In this document: one piece after another, positions 1 through 9,195 of the stretch
How the letters are laid out: every line of letters begins with the position of its first letter
How positions within the stretch are numbered: position 1 is the stretch's first letter
NCBI GenBank assembly: GCA_937893795.1
Contig: CALCTH010000592.1
Coordinates: forward strand, 1 to 48,398
Length of the DNA: 48,398 nt
DNA from: an uncultured Myxococcales bacterium
GTDB lineage: Bacteria > Myxococcota_A > Polyangia > Polyangiales > Houyiibacteriaceae
Direction of reading: 5' to 3'
The notes under the pieces: model-generated
Database searches by the model: none
The model's input: the letters and a program-made list of their open reading frames with translations, nothing else
What the model was told of the DNA's origin: nothing
Program-made: the position numbers and the translations under genes

Positions 1-488
1 CCGCAGACGAAGCCCGGGCACGCGCTCCGGGCGGCGAGCGCCTCGTCGAGCGGGGCCGGACCGCGCACCCGCGGCGTCCACGCGCGCTCCGCCTGCCGTG
101 CAGCTTCCGTGGCGATGGCCTGCCAACGCGCGCGGCGCTTCATGGCGCGGGCATCGTCCGGCGTCGCCACGCTGCGCGCGGCGCGAAGGAAGACGACGTC
201 CGTCGCGCCCAGCTCGGTGGCCTGGCGCACCACGTCGTCGGCCTTCCTTCCCTTGGGGAGCCCCATGACGAGGCCGAGGGTCTCGCCCTCCGCGGCGGTC
301 CAGCGGCGAACGATGCGCGCGTGGCCCTCCGCGCCGAGGGTCGCCTCCGCGAGGCCGCCTCGGCCGTCGAAAAGCAGCACCCGCTCCCCGGGGCCCAGGC
401 GGCGCACGCGCAGGTGCTGCCGCGCCGGCTTGCCGAGCGTGAGCGCGGCCCCGACGTCGACGAGCGCGTCGACCGGGAGGCGCCTCAA
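1..488 (-). CDS. rsmE: 16S rRNA (uracil-1498-N3)-methyltransferase RsmE, 3' part cut by window edge
   Basis: About 162 residues are visible; the C-terminal SPOUT knot lies outside the window. RsmE methylates U1498 of 16S rRNA. Visible hallmarks are an N-terminal PUA-like part with HLRVRRLGPGERVLLFDGRG, then GLPKGRKADDVVRQATELG and AARQAERAW, which follow the family's 'KG.K.D.v.rqatELG' and 'EAa.Q..R' conserved blocks. The start is a TTG whose last two bases overlap the prmA TGA (TTGA), so translation is probably coupled to prmA. The prmA-rsmE pairing is common in bacteria and supports the call. Function is from family knowledge; only the final catalytic knot cannot be checked here. Confidence 0.9.
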   Translation of the reverse strand, partial: MRRLPVDALVDVGAALTLGKPARQHLRVRRLGPGERVLLFDGRGGLAEATLGAEGHARIVRRWTAAEGETLGLVMGLPKGRKADDVVRQATELGATDVVFLRAARSVATPDDARAMKRRARWQAIATEAARQAERAWTPRVRGPAPLDEALAARSACPGFVC

Positions 489-1327
489 CGCCGGAGGACG
501 ATCGCCCGCCACTCGTTCTCCCTCGGAGACGCCGCATGCGCGAGGCCCACGTCGACGTAGGCCGCCGTCACGTCTTCATGGTCCTCTTCGAGGATCCCGC
601 TGAGCACGAGCGTTCCGCCGGGGGCGACCCGGGCCACGAGCGCGTCGCGCATGGCGAGCAGGATGGGCGCCTGGAGGTTGGCGAGCACGAGGTCGTAGCT
701 CCCCGGCACGTCCTCGATGGGCGTGGCGCTCGCGTCGAGCGTCGTCCCGTTGCGGGTCGCGTTGTCCGTCGCCGTTCGCACCGCGTCGGGGTCCACGTCC
801 ACGGCGACGGCCGACACCGCGCCGAGCAGGCGCGCGGCGATGGCCAGGATGCCGCTGCCGCAGCCCACGTCGAGCACGCGCTCGCCCCCCCGGGTGCGCG
901 CATCGATCTCCCGGAGCACGAGCCGGGTGGTCTCGTGGATGCCGCTGCCGAAGGCGTAGCCCGGGTCGATGGTGAGCACGACGTCTCCGGGCGCCGCAGC
1001 GACGTCGCGCCAGCTCGGGCGGAGCAGCAGCCGCTCGCCGAGCTTGGTCGGCTCGAAGAAGGCCTTCCAGGCCTCGCGCCAGCCGTCTCCTTCCACGAAG
1101 CGAAGCGCGGCCGGTCGGTCGAGCTGTGCCGCGGCGCGCTGCGCCGCCTCTTCGCCCTCGAAACTCGCGACGAGCGTCACGGCTTCGCCGGCGTCGGGGA
1201 CGTTGAGCGTCGTCCCGTCCCGCTCCTCCACGCCCAGGCAGCCGAGGGCCCAGAGCCTGTCCGAGACGAGCTCCACGTCGTCCGGGGCTACGGCGACATG
1301 CAGGAAGGGGTAGCGCGGCTGCGTCAC
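485..1327 (-). CDS. prmA: Ribosomal protein L11 methyltransferase PrmA
   Basis: 280 residues, about the usual size. It trimethylates lysines and the N-terminus of ribosomal protein L11 using SAM. The N-terminal substrate-recognition domain (about residues 1-95) is followed by a Rossmann methyltransferase domain: IDPGYAFGSGIHETTRL is the PrmA-specific 'FGTG.H.TT' block (here FGSG), VLDVGCGSGILAIAA is SAM motif I, and DLVLANLQAPILL is the 'NI' motif IV region. The start is GTG with AAGGAC about 7 bases upstream. It leads a coupled pair with rsmE downstream. Its 5' end faces the divergent release-factor-like gene with a gap of about 110 bp. Confidence 0.95.
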   Translation of the reverse strand: MTQPRYPFLHVAVAPDDVELVSDRLWALGCLGVEERDGTTLNVPDAGEAVTLVASFEGEEAAQRAAAQLDRPAALRFVEGDGWREAWKAFFEPTKLGERLLLRPSWRDVAAAPGDVVLTIDPGYAFGSGIHETTRLVLREIDARTRGGERVLDVGCGSGILAIAARLLGAVSAVAVDVDPDAVRTATDNATRNGTTLDASATPIEDVPGSYDLVLANLQAPILLAMRDALVARVAPGGTLVLSGILEEDHEDVTAAYVDVGLAHAASPRENEWRAIVLRR

Positions 1328-1439
1328 GCTCGGGTCCTTAGCTCAGCCCCTTCGGCCACGCCCCCGGAGGGGGACGTGCCCTTCCCAAGCGCGCTCCCAC
1401 CTTGGCGTCGCCACCGCGGGGCTTAGACCCGACGCTTCG

Positions 1440-2558
1440 ATGCACATCGACATGCCCACCCTCGCGCAGGTGCGTGAGCTCGCTGGCCAGCGGCATGCCG
1501 CCAGCGTGACCATCACCTTGCCCACGACGCCCGTCACCCCGAAAGCCCGCCGAGATCGCATTCGCTTCGGCAACCTGGCGAAGGAGGCGCTCGAGCAGCT
1601 CCGCGAAGCCCAGCACGCCCCGGCCACCCTCGCGGCCCTCGAGGAGCAGCTCGCGTCCGTCGAGGACGACGTGGCCTACTGGGACGTGCAGGCCCGGGGC
1701 CTCGTGGTCTTCGCGACGCCCGACAAGCTCCTCACCTTCCGGCTGCCGAATCGGCTGACGGACGCGGTCGAGGTCTCCGACCGCTTCGATCTGCCGCCGC
1801 TCCTGCGTGCCCTGACCTTCCCGCACGAGGCCGTCGCGTTGCTTCTCGGGCAGAACGGCGTCCGGGTGCTCTCCATCGGGCGCGAGGGCGCGACCGTCGA
1901 GCTCACGGTGCCGGACATGCCGAAGGACGCGAGCAGCGTGGCGAGCCGTGCCAATCTCCGGGACCGCTCCCCGAAGGGCCGCACGCAGGGCAGCGAGGGA
2001 CACAAGGTCATGCTCCGGAGCTACGCGCGGCGCGTGGACCAGGCGCTGCGGTCGGTACTCGCGAGCGCACGACTCCCGCTCGCCGTCGTCGCCGCGGAGC
2101 CGCTCCGTTCGATCTTCCACGGCGTCTCGAGTCACGACGACGTGCTTACCGGCGAGCTCCCGGGGCTCCACGAGGGGAGCCCCGAGACGGAGGTCGCGGC
2201 GGGCGTCCGGGCGCTCCTCGACGCGCGCTACGCGGAGGAGCTGGCCGTGCTTCGGGAGCGCTTCGGGGACCGCCAGGCGCGCGGCATGGCGACGGCGAAC
2301 ACGGCGGCCGTGGCGCAGGCCGTCACCTTCGGTACCGTCTCGACGCTGCTCGTCGACATGGACGCGAGCCTGCCCGGGCTCATCGATCCCACGGACGGGA
2401 CGCTGGTCGTCGACGCCGACGCCGGCGCCTCGAGCTACAACGTCTTCGGGGAGATGTGCTGCCGCGCGCTGCTCACCGGCGCGCGCGTCGTGAGCGCTCG
2501 CGCGAGCGACATCCCGGAGGGGGCCCCCGTCGCCGCGTTCTTGCGCGCGCCGCTCTGA
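1440..2558 (+). CDS. Bacterial archaeo-eukaryotic release-factor-like protein (baeRF family)
   Basis: 372 residues. The opening MPTLAQVRELAGQRHAASVT and the layout (N-terminal alpha/beta domain, central eRF1-like domain with SIFHGVSSHDDV, C-terminal L7Ae/eRF1-domain-3-like part) match bacterial homologues of archaeal/eukaryotic peptide-release factors. These are often annotated as baeRF family 3 or 11 or simply hypothetical. Members are thought to act on stalled or hibernating ribosomes, but the role is not well settled. I see no GGQ loop as in eRF1. It is monocistronic and divergent from prmA. The family call is from pattern recognition; the exact subfamily is uncertain. Confidence 0.75.
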   Translation: MHIDMPTLAQVRELAGQRHAASVTITLPTTPVTPKARRDRIRFGNLAKEALEQLREAQHAPATLAALEEQLASVEDDVAYWDVQARGLVVFATPDKLLTFRLPNRLTDAVEVSDRFDLPPLLRALTFPHEAVALLLGQNGVRVLSIGREGATVELTVPDMPKDASSVASRANLRDRSPKGRTQGSEGHKVMLRSYARRVDQALRSVLASARLPLAVVAAEPLRSIFHGVSSHDDVLTGELPGLHEGSPETEVAAGVRALLDARYAEELAVLRERFGDRQARGMATANTAAVAQAVTFGTVSTLLVDMDASLPGLIDPTDGTLVVDADAGASSYNVFGEMCCRALLTGARVVSARASDIPEGAPVAAFLRAPL

Positions 2559-2583
2559 CGGCCTTCCGCGGCCTGCGTCGCGC

Positions 2584-2820
2584 TCAGAGCGCGGAGAAGG
2601 CCAGGCCCCAGGCCACGAAGAACACGACCCAAAGCACCGGCGTCACCCGTTTGCCGGCACGCCAGCACACGTAGGGGGTCACGGGGGGCACCAGCGCGGC
2701 CGCCTTCCAGCGCGGCGCCTCCGGGCCGAGGAGCGCCTGCCAGAGCGCCACGCCATGGGTCATCAGGGCGGCAAAGCCGAGGCTCAGAGAGACCAGGAAG
2801 AGCGTGGCGTCATCGCCCAT
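2584..2820 (-). CDS. Small two-helix membrane protein
   Basis: 78 residues with two hydrophobic segments (about 6-30 and 60-77), probably an inner-membrane hairpin protein. Between them is the short polar stretch WRAGKRVTP. The ATG lies 7 bp after the hom stop on the same strand, so it is probably the last gene of a three-gene operon (4171-4494, hom, this). I do not recognise a family and see no catalytic motif. It is supported by the tight spacing, hydrophobic pattern and high GC3. Confidence 0.65.
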   Translation of the reverse strand: MGDDATLFLVSLSLGFAALMTHGVALWQALLGPEAPRWKAAALVPPVTPYVCWRAGKRVTPVLWVVFFVAWGLAFSAL

Positions 2821-2827
2821 GGCGCGC

Positions 2828-4159
<1,332 letters not shown>

Positions 4160-4170
4160 GGAAGGTGGGC

Positions 4171-4494
4171 TCAGTAGATCTCGCCCGGGCCGTAGGGGAG
4201 CGGGCGGGTCATCTCGGAGTCGGCGTCGGCGATGGAGGCCTGCCGGCGCGCCGCGATGGCCTCGTTCCACGACTCGAAGTCCCCCTGGATCTTCGCCTCA
4301 CGCCGCACGACACGGGCCCGAAAGCGCTCGAGGCGTTTCGCCTCGGTGGCCCCCAGGGTCGGGAGGGCCTCGTCCACCTCGCGGAGCACATGCCGGATGC
4401 GGCCCAGGGCGTCGATGAAGTTCTCGCGCTGCGCGAAGCGCTGCGCTTGCACCATCCACACGTCCCAGCGTTCTCGCGGCGTGATGTCCTTCAT
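4171..4494 (-). CDS. Conserved-looking small cytoplasmic protein upstream of hom
   Basis: 107 residues, rich in charged and helical residues, with no signal peptide or membrane segment. The body reads as a long helical protein (RERWDVWMVQAQRFAQRENF then a 'LGATEAKRLERFRARVV' helix). It ends PYGPGEIY. It is 11 bp upstream of hom on the same strand and thus likely shares its transcript. I do not recognise a family. Being a first gene with a clear ATG, high GC3 and tight operon spacing makes it a credible protein of unknown function. Confidence 0.7.
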   Translation of the reverse strand: MKDITPRERWDVWMVQAQRFAQRENFIDALGRIRHVLREVDEALPTLGATEAKRLERFRARVVRREAKIQGDFESWNEAIAARRQASIADADSEMTRPLPYGPGEIY

Positions 4495-4646
4495 GAGGGG
4501 TACGATACGCGGGCGGCGCGTAAACGCCAGCGGGACCTGGCGGGCTCCATGGCGGCGCCCTCGCCGCCGGGTTTCCTTCCCTCGCGCGCGGGCCAGGCGC
4601 GTGCGACGACGTTGACCCCGCCAGGCGCCGGGCGTACGGAGGCGCC

Positions 4647-5081
4647 ATGGCAGCGCAGGACCTGAGTGCCCCCGGCGAGCTCAACGCGCTCCTCGGCCGC
4701 GGCTCGGCCTACACCGGAAAGCTCACCTTCGAGGGTCGCGTGCGCATCGATGGGCACTTCGCGGGCGAGGTGTTCAGCGAGGGCACGCTCATCCTCGGCG
4801 ACGGGGCCGCCATCGACGCTCGGGTCGACGTCGGGACGCTCATCGTCCTCGCCGGCGAGGTCCGGGGGCACGTCACGGCCCGCGACCTGGTGGAAGTGCA
4901 TGCCGACGGTCGTGTGCACGCCGACGTCGTGACCCCCCAGCTCTTCATCGACCGGGGGGCCGTCTTCACCGGCCGGTGCACGATGCCCGAGGGCGGGGAC
5001 GACGTGCCGCGGACGAATCTCGACGCAACCGAGACAGGCGACCGGCCGGGGCCTCCCGAGCCCGGCGACTCCTCGGGATGA
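4647..5081 (+). CDS. Bactofilin (polymer-forming cytoskeletal protein)
   Basis: 144 residues. The central domain (about 12-115) is a right-handed beta-helix with regular hydrophobic/glycine periodicity: GELNALLGRGSAYTGKLTFE, VRIDGHFAGEVFSEGTLILG, VRGHVTARDLVEVHADGRV. 'F.G.....G...I.G...G.v.....l.ig' is the bactofilin pattern. A disordered Thr/Pro/Glu/Gly-rich tail follows (about 116-144). Bactofilins polymerise without nucleotide and organise cell shape, chromosome arms or polar complexes; myxobacteria carry several. It is monocistronic and divergent from the hom operon. Which bactofilin function it serves cannot be told from sequence. Confidence 0.9.
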   Translation: MAAQDLSAPGELNALLGRGSAYTGKLTFEGRVRIDGHFAGEVFSEGTLILGDGAAIDARVDVGTLIVLAGEVRGHVTARDLVEVHADGRVHADVVTPQLFIDRGAVFTGRCTMPEGGDDVPRTNLDATETGDRPGPPEPGDSSG

Positions 5082-5202
5082 TCGATGTCATCGGACAGAA
5101 AAACAGCCTGGTAGGCACCGAAGCGCGGCGGACATTGCGTTAACTCACTCTGCTGAGAATCCAGGTCTTGTCGAGATTCGCCCCTGCCTCCAGTTCAACA
5201 AG

Positions 5203-5391
5203 GTGACCAACGTACGCGACCTCGACAGCCTCCCGGAACCCGCCCGCTCCTGGGCCCGCCAGCAGCGAGACGCGCTCGTGGCCCGGGGGCTCACCCCCGA
5301 GAACGCGGCCCGCCAGGCCCTGCTCGAAGGTGAGTGCTGGATGTACCAGCGCGCTCCCTTCGCGCGGCCCGTCGACTCGAAGAGCGCCTGA
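5203..5391 (+). CDS. Small hypothetical protein
   Basis: 62 residues from a GTG with a weak AAGG just upstream. It is highly charged, with a helical core (EPARSWARQQRDALVARGL) and a second helix TPENAARQALLEGE. Third positions are mostly G or C, as expected for a real gene here. About 80 bp separate its stop from the stop of the convergent outer-membrane protein gene. I recognise no family; the sequence upstream (5082-5202) is somewhat lower in GC and could hold its promoter. It could be a chance ORF. Confidence 0.45.
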   Translation: MTNVRDLDSLPEPARSWARQQRDALVARGLTPENAARQALLEGECWMYQRAPFARPVDSKSA

Positions 5392-5470
5392 AGCGCGCGC
5401 GACGCCGCGCCCGCGACGTCCACGCCCGCGGCGTACTCGGCCGGTCACGGTCTCGAGACGACGACGTCGG

Positions 5471-6799
5471 TCACAAGGCCCAGCCCAGCTCGAGTCCGAG
5501 CGTGAGGCCACGGTCGGAACCGCCGGTGCCCTCGGGGCCTGCCGCCTCCGCTCCGCCCAGCCCCAGCGCGTAACGCGTGAAGGCGAAGCGCAAGCCATAG
5601 GCGAAGCCCGGGTCGAGTCGCCCGGTCAACGCCAGCCCCACGTCGAAGCCGCGCGTGGAGCCCGCACCTCCGTGCTGCGTCTCGAGGTCTCCGGTACCGA
5701 AGACCGGCCGGAAGCCCGCATCGAGGCGGGCCACGAGCAGCTCGCGCAGGATCTGTAGCTGGGCGACGAGGCCTGCTCGAAGCTGCGTATAGCGTGAGCT
5801 GAAGAAGGTGGAGTTCGTCCCGAGGTCGAAGGTATCGACCCCGAAGCCTACGAGCGCGCCCACGAGCAGGCGGTCGTTCATGAGCGGAAGCTGGTACCCG
5901 ACCTGAACGAGCAGACGCCACGCCGTCGTGTCGACGTCGTTCGTGGTCGTCCCGCCCGAGCCGTCCATCACGACCTCGTTCGAGCTCAATCCGAGGGCGA
6001 AGGCGAGGGCCAGCTCGGCGTAGAGGCCACGCGCGGCGCCTTCCGCGTTCCTCAAAAAGAAGGACTCGAGGCGGAGCGTGAGCTCGGGGTAGAGGCCCGC
6101 CTCGTAGGTGCGGGCGCCGCCGTCGGTGAGGTCGACGCGGGCGTCGCGGGTTCTCCCCTGCATGCCGATGGTCGCGCGCACCAGCGGGAGAGGCGCGGCT
6201 TCGCCATCGTCGTCGTCGGCGTCGTCGGCGTCGGCCGCGCTCTCGGCAGCGCGTTGCGCCGCCATCTCCGCACGCATGCGCGCTTCTTCCTCTGCCGCGT
6301 CCCGCTCCTGAATGGCGAAGATCGTCTCGTCGATGACTTCCGCGGCGAGGTCCCGGAGCAGCAGCCGATTGGCCCGCCCCGTCGGCCGCGGGCCCTCTCG
6401 CTGGCTTCGAAGCACGCCCCGGTCGTCGTAGGCGCGCAGCTCGCTCACGGCGGCCCGGCCCCGGCCGCGCACCTCGCCCTCGACGATCACGCTGAGTCCG
6501 AAACGCTCCGCGACGGCGGCGCGCCCGCCTTCGGTCCCGAGATCCACGCCGAGGCTCTCCGCTGCCGTACCGACCTCGGCCCGGGGGACGAGGTCCAGGC
6601 GCTCGCTCGCCGCGGCGACCGCCTCGCGGCGGAGCGCAGGACCACCGCGCCCGCGGAAGGCGAGCACGACGCCGCGCCGTGACTGGGCGGCGGCCACGCT
6701 GGCCTCGAGCACGGGCAGGGCCAACCCCGCTGCGCCGGCCCACCACGTCGTCACGCCGAGGAACGCCAGTCGCGCTCCGGCCCCAAGGGTCCTCACCAT
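5471..6799 (-). CDS. Predicted outer-membrane beta-barrel protein with periplasmic N-domain
   Basis: 442 residues. An N-terminal signal sequence (residues 1-39, ending near VAAAQ) is followed by an alpha/beta domain (about 40-170) whose GLSVIVEGEVRGRGRAAVSE resembles the small domains that precede TolB/CsgG-like periplasmic proteins. A coiled, then very acidic linker follows (ADADDADDDDGE). The last 230 residues show alternating hydrophobic beta strands (LYPELTLRLESFFL, GYQLPLMNDRLLVGALVGFG, GLTLGLELGWAL) typical of a small barrel. I cannot name its function. It is monocistronic and transcribed away from the 388-bp spacer it shares with the SRPBCC gene. Confidence 0.75.
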   Translation of the reverse strand: MVRTLGAGARLAFLGVTTWWAGAAGLALPVLEASVAAAQSRRGVVLAFRGRGGPALRREAVAAASERLDLVPRAEVGTAAESLGVDLGTEGGRAAVAERFGLSVIVEGEVRGRGRAAVSELRAYDDRGVLRSQREGPRPTGRANRLLLRDLAAEVIDETIFAIQERDAAEEEARMRAEMAAQRAAESAADADDADDDDGEAAPLPLVRATIGMQGRTRDARVDLTDGGARTYEAGLYPELTLRLESFFLRNAEGAARGLYAELALAFALGLSSNEVVMDGSGGTTTNDVDTTAWRLLVQVGYQLPLMNDRLLVGALVGFGVDTFDLGTNSTFFSSRYTQLRAGLVAQLQILRELLVARLDAGFRPVFGTGDLETQHGGAGSTRGFDVGLALTGRLDPGFAYGLRFAFTRYALGLGGAEAAGPEGTGGSDRGLTLGLELGWAL

Positions 6800-7187
6800 G
6801 GCGTCCTTGTACCAGCCCTCTCCGATGGCGCCGATTTCCCGCGCGTCGCCCCGGGTGTGGTGCCAGAGTCACGGTGTGTCGGCGTCGGAGCCTCCGCCAA
6901 GCCTCCCCGGCCCCGAAACACCGTGAAGTTGCGACCTCGGGCATTGGAACGAGAATCGCAAGGTCAGTGGGGTCAGACGTGAGTGACGTGAGATACGCCC
7001 AGCCTCCGATCCGGTTCGGCACGCCGACCTCGAACGCAACGCTCGGGGGACCCCACGCGACGGTAGGGGGGAAGGCGTACGCCCCACGGCCTTCGCCCCC
7101 CCGTCGGGACGCTGCTGAATCGCTTCCCTCGCCCCGACGTCGGACCCGCGTACGCCGCTCGAACCAGCATTTGACCAGGACGCTGCC
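6800..7187 (+). other. Intergenic spacer between divergent genes
   Basis: This spacer of 388 bp separates the outer-membrane protein gene (-) from the SRPBCC gene (+). It contains one clear -24/-12-like element at 6945-6960, listed separately, and short direct repeats of GTGAC/GTGAG around 6976-6994. I see no ORF with convincing coding character and no RNA gene. Confidence 0.6.
6945..6960 (+). promoter_or_regulatory. Candidate sigma-54 (-24/-12) promoter
   Basis: The sequence TGGAACGAGAATCGCA matches the sigma-54 consensus TGGCACG-N4-TTGCA at the GG and GC dinucleotides with the correct spacing, differing at one position in each half. It points toward the SRPBCC gene, whose ATG is about 228 bp downstream, so the leader would be long. 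One such match can occur by chance in 48 kb of GC-rich DNA. Confidence 0.35.
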
Positions 7188-7775
7188 ATGACCCGCCTCC
7201 CCCTCGCCCTCGGCCTCGCCGCCTTCGTTGCCCTGCCTAGCCTCGCGCTGCCGGATCTCGCCGCCGCGCAGGGCCCGGAAGCCATCCAGACCTACCGCGA
7301 GCCCGCCGAGGGGACCGACGTGACCATCGGCGCCGCCACGGGGCTCGTGCAGGCGTCGGCCGACGACGTGGTGGCCGTGCTCAGCGACTACGCGAACTAC
7401 GTCGAGTTCATGCCGAGCTTCCGCGCGAGCCGCGTGCTCGGCCGCCGTGGCAACCGCGCGAACGTCTACGTCGAGGCCACGATCCTCCACGACACCATGA
7501 CGCTCTGGGCCCAGGTCGTGCTGCGCGTGAGCGACGGCGAGCGCCCGGGTCAGAAGATCATCGAGGCCACCATGACCCGGGGCAACGTCGACACCTTCAT
7601 CGTTCGGTGGGAGGTGCAGCCCGTCGACGCGAACAACGCGCTCGTGACCTTCAAGCTGCTCGTGGACCCGGATCTGCCCGTCCCCTCCTCCCTCGTTTCC
7701 AGCGAGAACGAGCGCTGGGCCCGGGCCACGCTCGGGCGCCTCCGCACCCGCGTCAGCGCCGTCGCCGCGAGCTGA
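7188..7775 (+). CDS. Secreted SRPBCC/START-like domain protein
   Basis: 195 residues. A signal peptide (1-28, cleavage near LAAAQG) precedes one START/polyketide-cyclase-type domain. ATGLVQASADDVVAVLSDYA is the typical first strand and helix ('a...vwavlsDy..y.ef.P'), followed by YVEFMPSFRASRVLGRRGNR and the long C-terminal helix ENERWARATLGRLRTRV. Such domains bind hydrophobic ligands, for example lipids or quinones. Export suggests a periplasmic lipid or ligand carrier, but the ligand is unknown. It is monocistronic, followed at once by a strong terminator. Confidence 0.8.
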   Translation: MTRLPLALGLAAFVALPSLALPDLAAAQGPEAIQTYREPAEGTDVTIGAATGLVQASADDVVAVLSDYANYVEFMPSFRASRVLGRRGNRANVYVEATILHDTMTLWAQVVLRVSDGERPGQKIIEATMTRGNVDTFIVRWEVQPVDANNALVTFKLLVDPDLPVPSSLVSSENERWARATLGRLRTRVSAVAAS

Positions 7776-7804
7776 GCGCGCGCCGGCTCCGCCGGCACCT
7801 GGAG

Positions 7805-7837
7805 AGCCCCGCGTTTGCCTGGAAACGCGGGGCTTTC
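7805..7837 (+). terminator. Intrinsic terminator of the SRPBCC gene
   Basis: A perfect 12-bp stem (AGCCCCGCGTTT / AAACGCGGGGCT) with a 6-base loop, followed by TTTCGTCGTT. It lies 29 bp after the stop and separates this gene from the ATP synthase operon. Confidence 0.85.
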
Positions 7838-7866
7838 GTCGTTCGGCGCGCAATCACGGGCCGCCC

Positions 7867-7895
7867 TTGACCCCTTTCGGGGGCACTGCTAGGTG
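7867..7895 (+). promoter_or_regulatory. Candidate sigma-70-type promoter of the ATP synthase operon
   Basis: TTGACC, 17 bases, then TAGGTG, located after the upstream terminator and about 155 bp before the first atp start. The -35 is good and the -10 weak, as usual in GC-rich genomes. No other candidate in the 275-bp spacer looks better. Confidence 0.4.
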
Positions 7896-8050
7896 TCGCG
7901 CGCCCGCCAGCCGGTGGGCCCCGGGCCACGGCGGCCCCTCCCCGTATCTCGCCCCCCGCCGAGGGGCATGACGAGTGCGTCAGCGGGCCTAGAGTGGAGG
8001 CGTCGCCGGCGGCACGAGGCTCTCCAGCGACGGACGACGAGGTCCACCCC

Positions 8051-8512
8051 ATGCTGCTCTTCGCGATCCTCTCGGACGGCTCGCTCATCGATCTCGACGG
8101 CACGTTCTTCATTCAGCTCGCCGTCTTCTTCACCGCGTTCGTCGTGTTGCGTGCGCTCGTCTTCAAGCCGGTGCTCGCCGTGCTCGAGGCGCGGGAGCAG
8201 GCCACGGACGGGGCACGGGAGACTGCCAAGCAGCTGCAAAAGCAAGCTGCGGCCTCGGGCTCGGACTTCGAAGACAAGCTCCGGGCGATGCGCGCCGACG
8301 CCGCCGAGAAGCGCGACACGCTCCGCGGCGAGGGCAAGCGCACCGAGGCGACGCTCCTCGCCAAGGTTCGTCAGGACACGGAGAAGCAGCTCGCCGAGGC
8401 CGAGGCCAGCCTCGAGCGGGAGGCGAGCCGCCTCCGGCAGGAGATCGCCGCAGGCACCCCGGCGCTCGCGAAGCAGATCGCCTCGAAGCTCCTTCAGCGG
8501 GAGGTGAGCTGA
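8051..8512 (+). CDS. atpF': F1Fo ATP synthase subunit b' (Fo stator)
   Basis: 153 residues from the ATG at 8051, which has a GAGG about 7 bases upstream; an upstream GTG in frame (7994) would add a poorly conserved Arg/Ser-rich leader. One N-terminal membrane helix (about 17-38, FFIQLAVFFTAFVVLRALVF) is followed by a long charged coiled coil to the end. This is the b-type peripheral stalk layout: it links the membrane a subunit to F1 through delta. A second b-like gene follows, so this is the b' of the b/b' pair known in Deltaproteobacteria, cyanobacteria and others. It overlaps the next ATG by one base. Confidence 0.85.
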   Translation: MLLFAILSDGSLIDLDGTFFIQLAVFFTAFVVLRALVFKPVLAVLEAREQATDGARETAKQLQKQAAASGSDFEDKLRAMRADAAEKRDTLRGEGKRTEATLLAKVRQDTEKQLAEAEASLEREASRLRQEIAAGTPALAKQIASKLLQREVS

Positions 8513-9195
8513 TGTCCGGACGAACGACCCTTCGCGCCGCGCTCCTCGCGCTACCCCTTTTCGCCGCGCCCGCGCTCCTCGCGGCACCTGCCAACGCGCA
8601 GCACGGCGCGCCCGAGGCAGACCAGGCGGCGGAGAGCCACGCCGACGGTCACGGCGCCGCGCATGGCGATGGCCACGGCGCGGTCACCGTCGGCGCCATT
8701 CTGAGCGACACGAAGTTCCAGGCCGGCGTCATCGCCTTCCTGATCCTGCTCGCTGCCTTCGTCTTCCTCCTGGGCCCCAAGGTGACGGCGGCGCTCGAGA
8801 AGCGGCAGGCGGAGATTCGCGAAGCCCTCGAAGAAGCCCAGCGCCTCAAGGCCGAAGCCGAGGCACGGAAGGCCGAGCTCGACGAGCGGCTGGCCAAGCT
8901 CGACGCCGAGATGGACGAGCTGAAGTCCCAGATGATCCGTGCCGGCGAAGAGGAGCGCGACCGCATCATCGCCGAGGCCGAGGAGAAGGCCGCGCTGATG
9001 CGGAAGGACACGCAGTTCCAGATCGACCAGCGCTTCAAGCAGCTGCGTCAGGACCTCTACCGCGAGTCCGTGACGGCGGCCGTCGGCGCGGCGCAGGAGC
9101 TCCTCACGAAGGAGACGAGCGCCGAGGATCAGACGCGGCTGGCGCAGGGCTACCTCGAGAACGTCGCCCAGGCGGCGAAGGAGCGGCGCGCGTGA
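8512..9195 (+). CDS. atpF: F1Fo ATP synthase subunit b with N-terminal signal-like segment
   Basis: 227 residues, longer than the usual 156-170. Residues 1-29 look like a cleavable signal peptide (RTTLRAALLALPLFAAPALL, then PANAQ), followed by a His/Gly/Asp-rich linker (ESHADGHGAAHGDGHGAV, about 43-60). After that comes the canonical b subunit: membrane helix around 71-90 (GVIAFLILLAAFVFLLGPKV) and a long coiled coil containing RQAEIREALEEAQRLKAEAE. The role is the stator stalk with b' and delta. The extra N-terminus resembles that reported for some deltaproteobacterial b subunits. It is translationally coupled to both neighbours (1-base overlap upstream, 4-base GTGA overlap downstream). Confidence 0.92.
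   Translation: MSGRTTLRAALLALPLFAAPALLAAPANAQHGAPEADQAAESHADGHGAAHGDGHGAVTVGAILSDTKFQAGVIAFLILLAAFVFLLGPKVTAALEKRQAEIREALEEAQRLKAEAEARKAELDERLAKLDAEMDELKSQMIRAGEEERDRIIAEAEEKAALMRKDTQFQIDQRFKQLRQDLYRESVTAAVGAAQELLTKETSAEDQTRLAQGYLENVAQAAKERRA

Noticed and set aside
5445-7853. An 802-codon open frame on the minus strand, and similar long antisense frames over the atp operon (9557-11377, 12365-13873), the barrel fusion (16580-18298) and 19684-22320.
   Set aside because: They are low-complexity Arg/Ala/Gly/Pro translations antisense or out of frame to genes with clear families; at about 70% GC stop codons are rare, so such frames are expected by chance.
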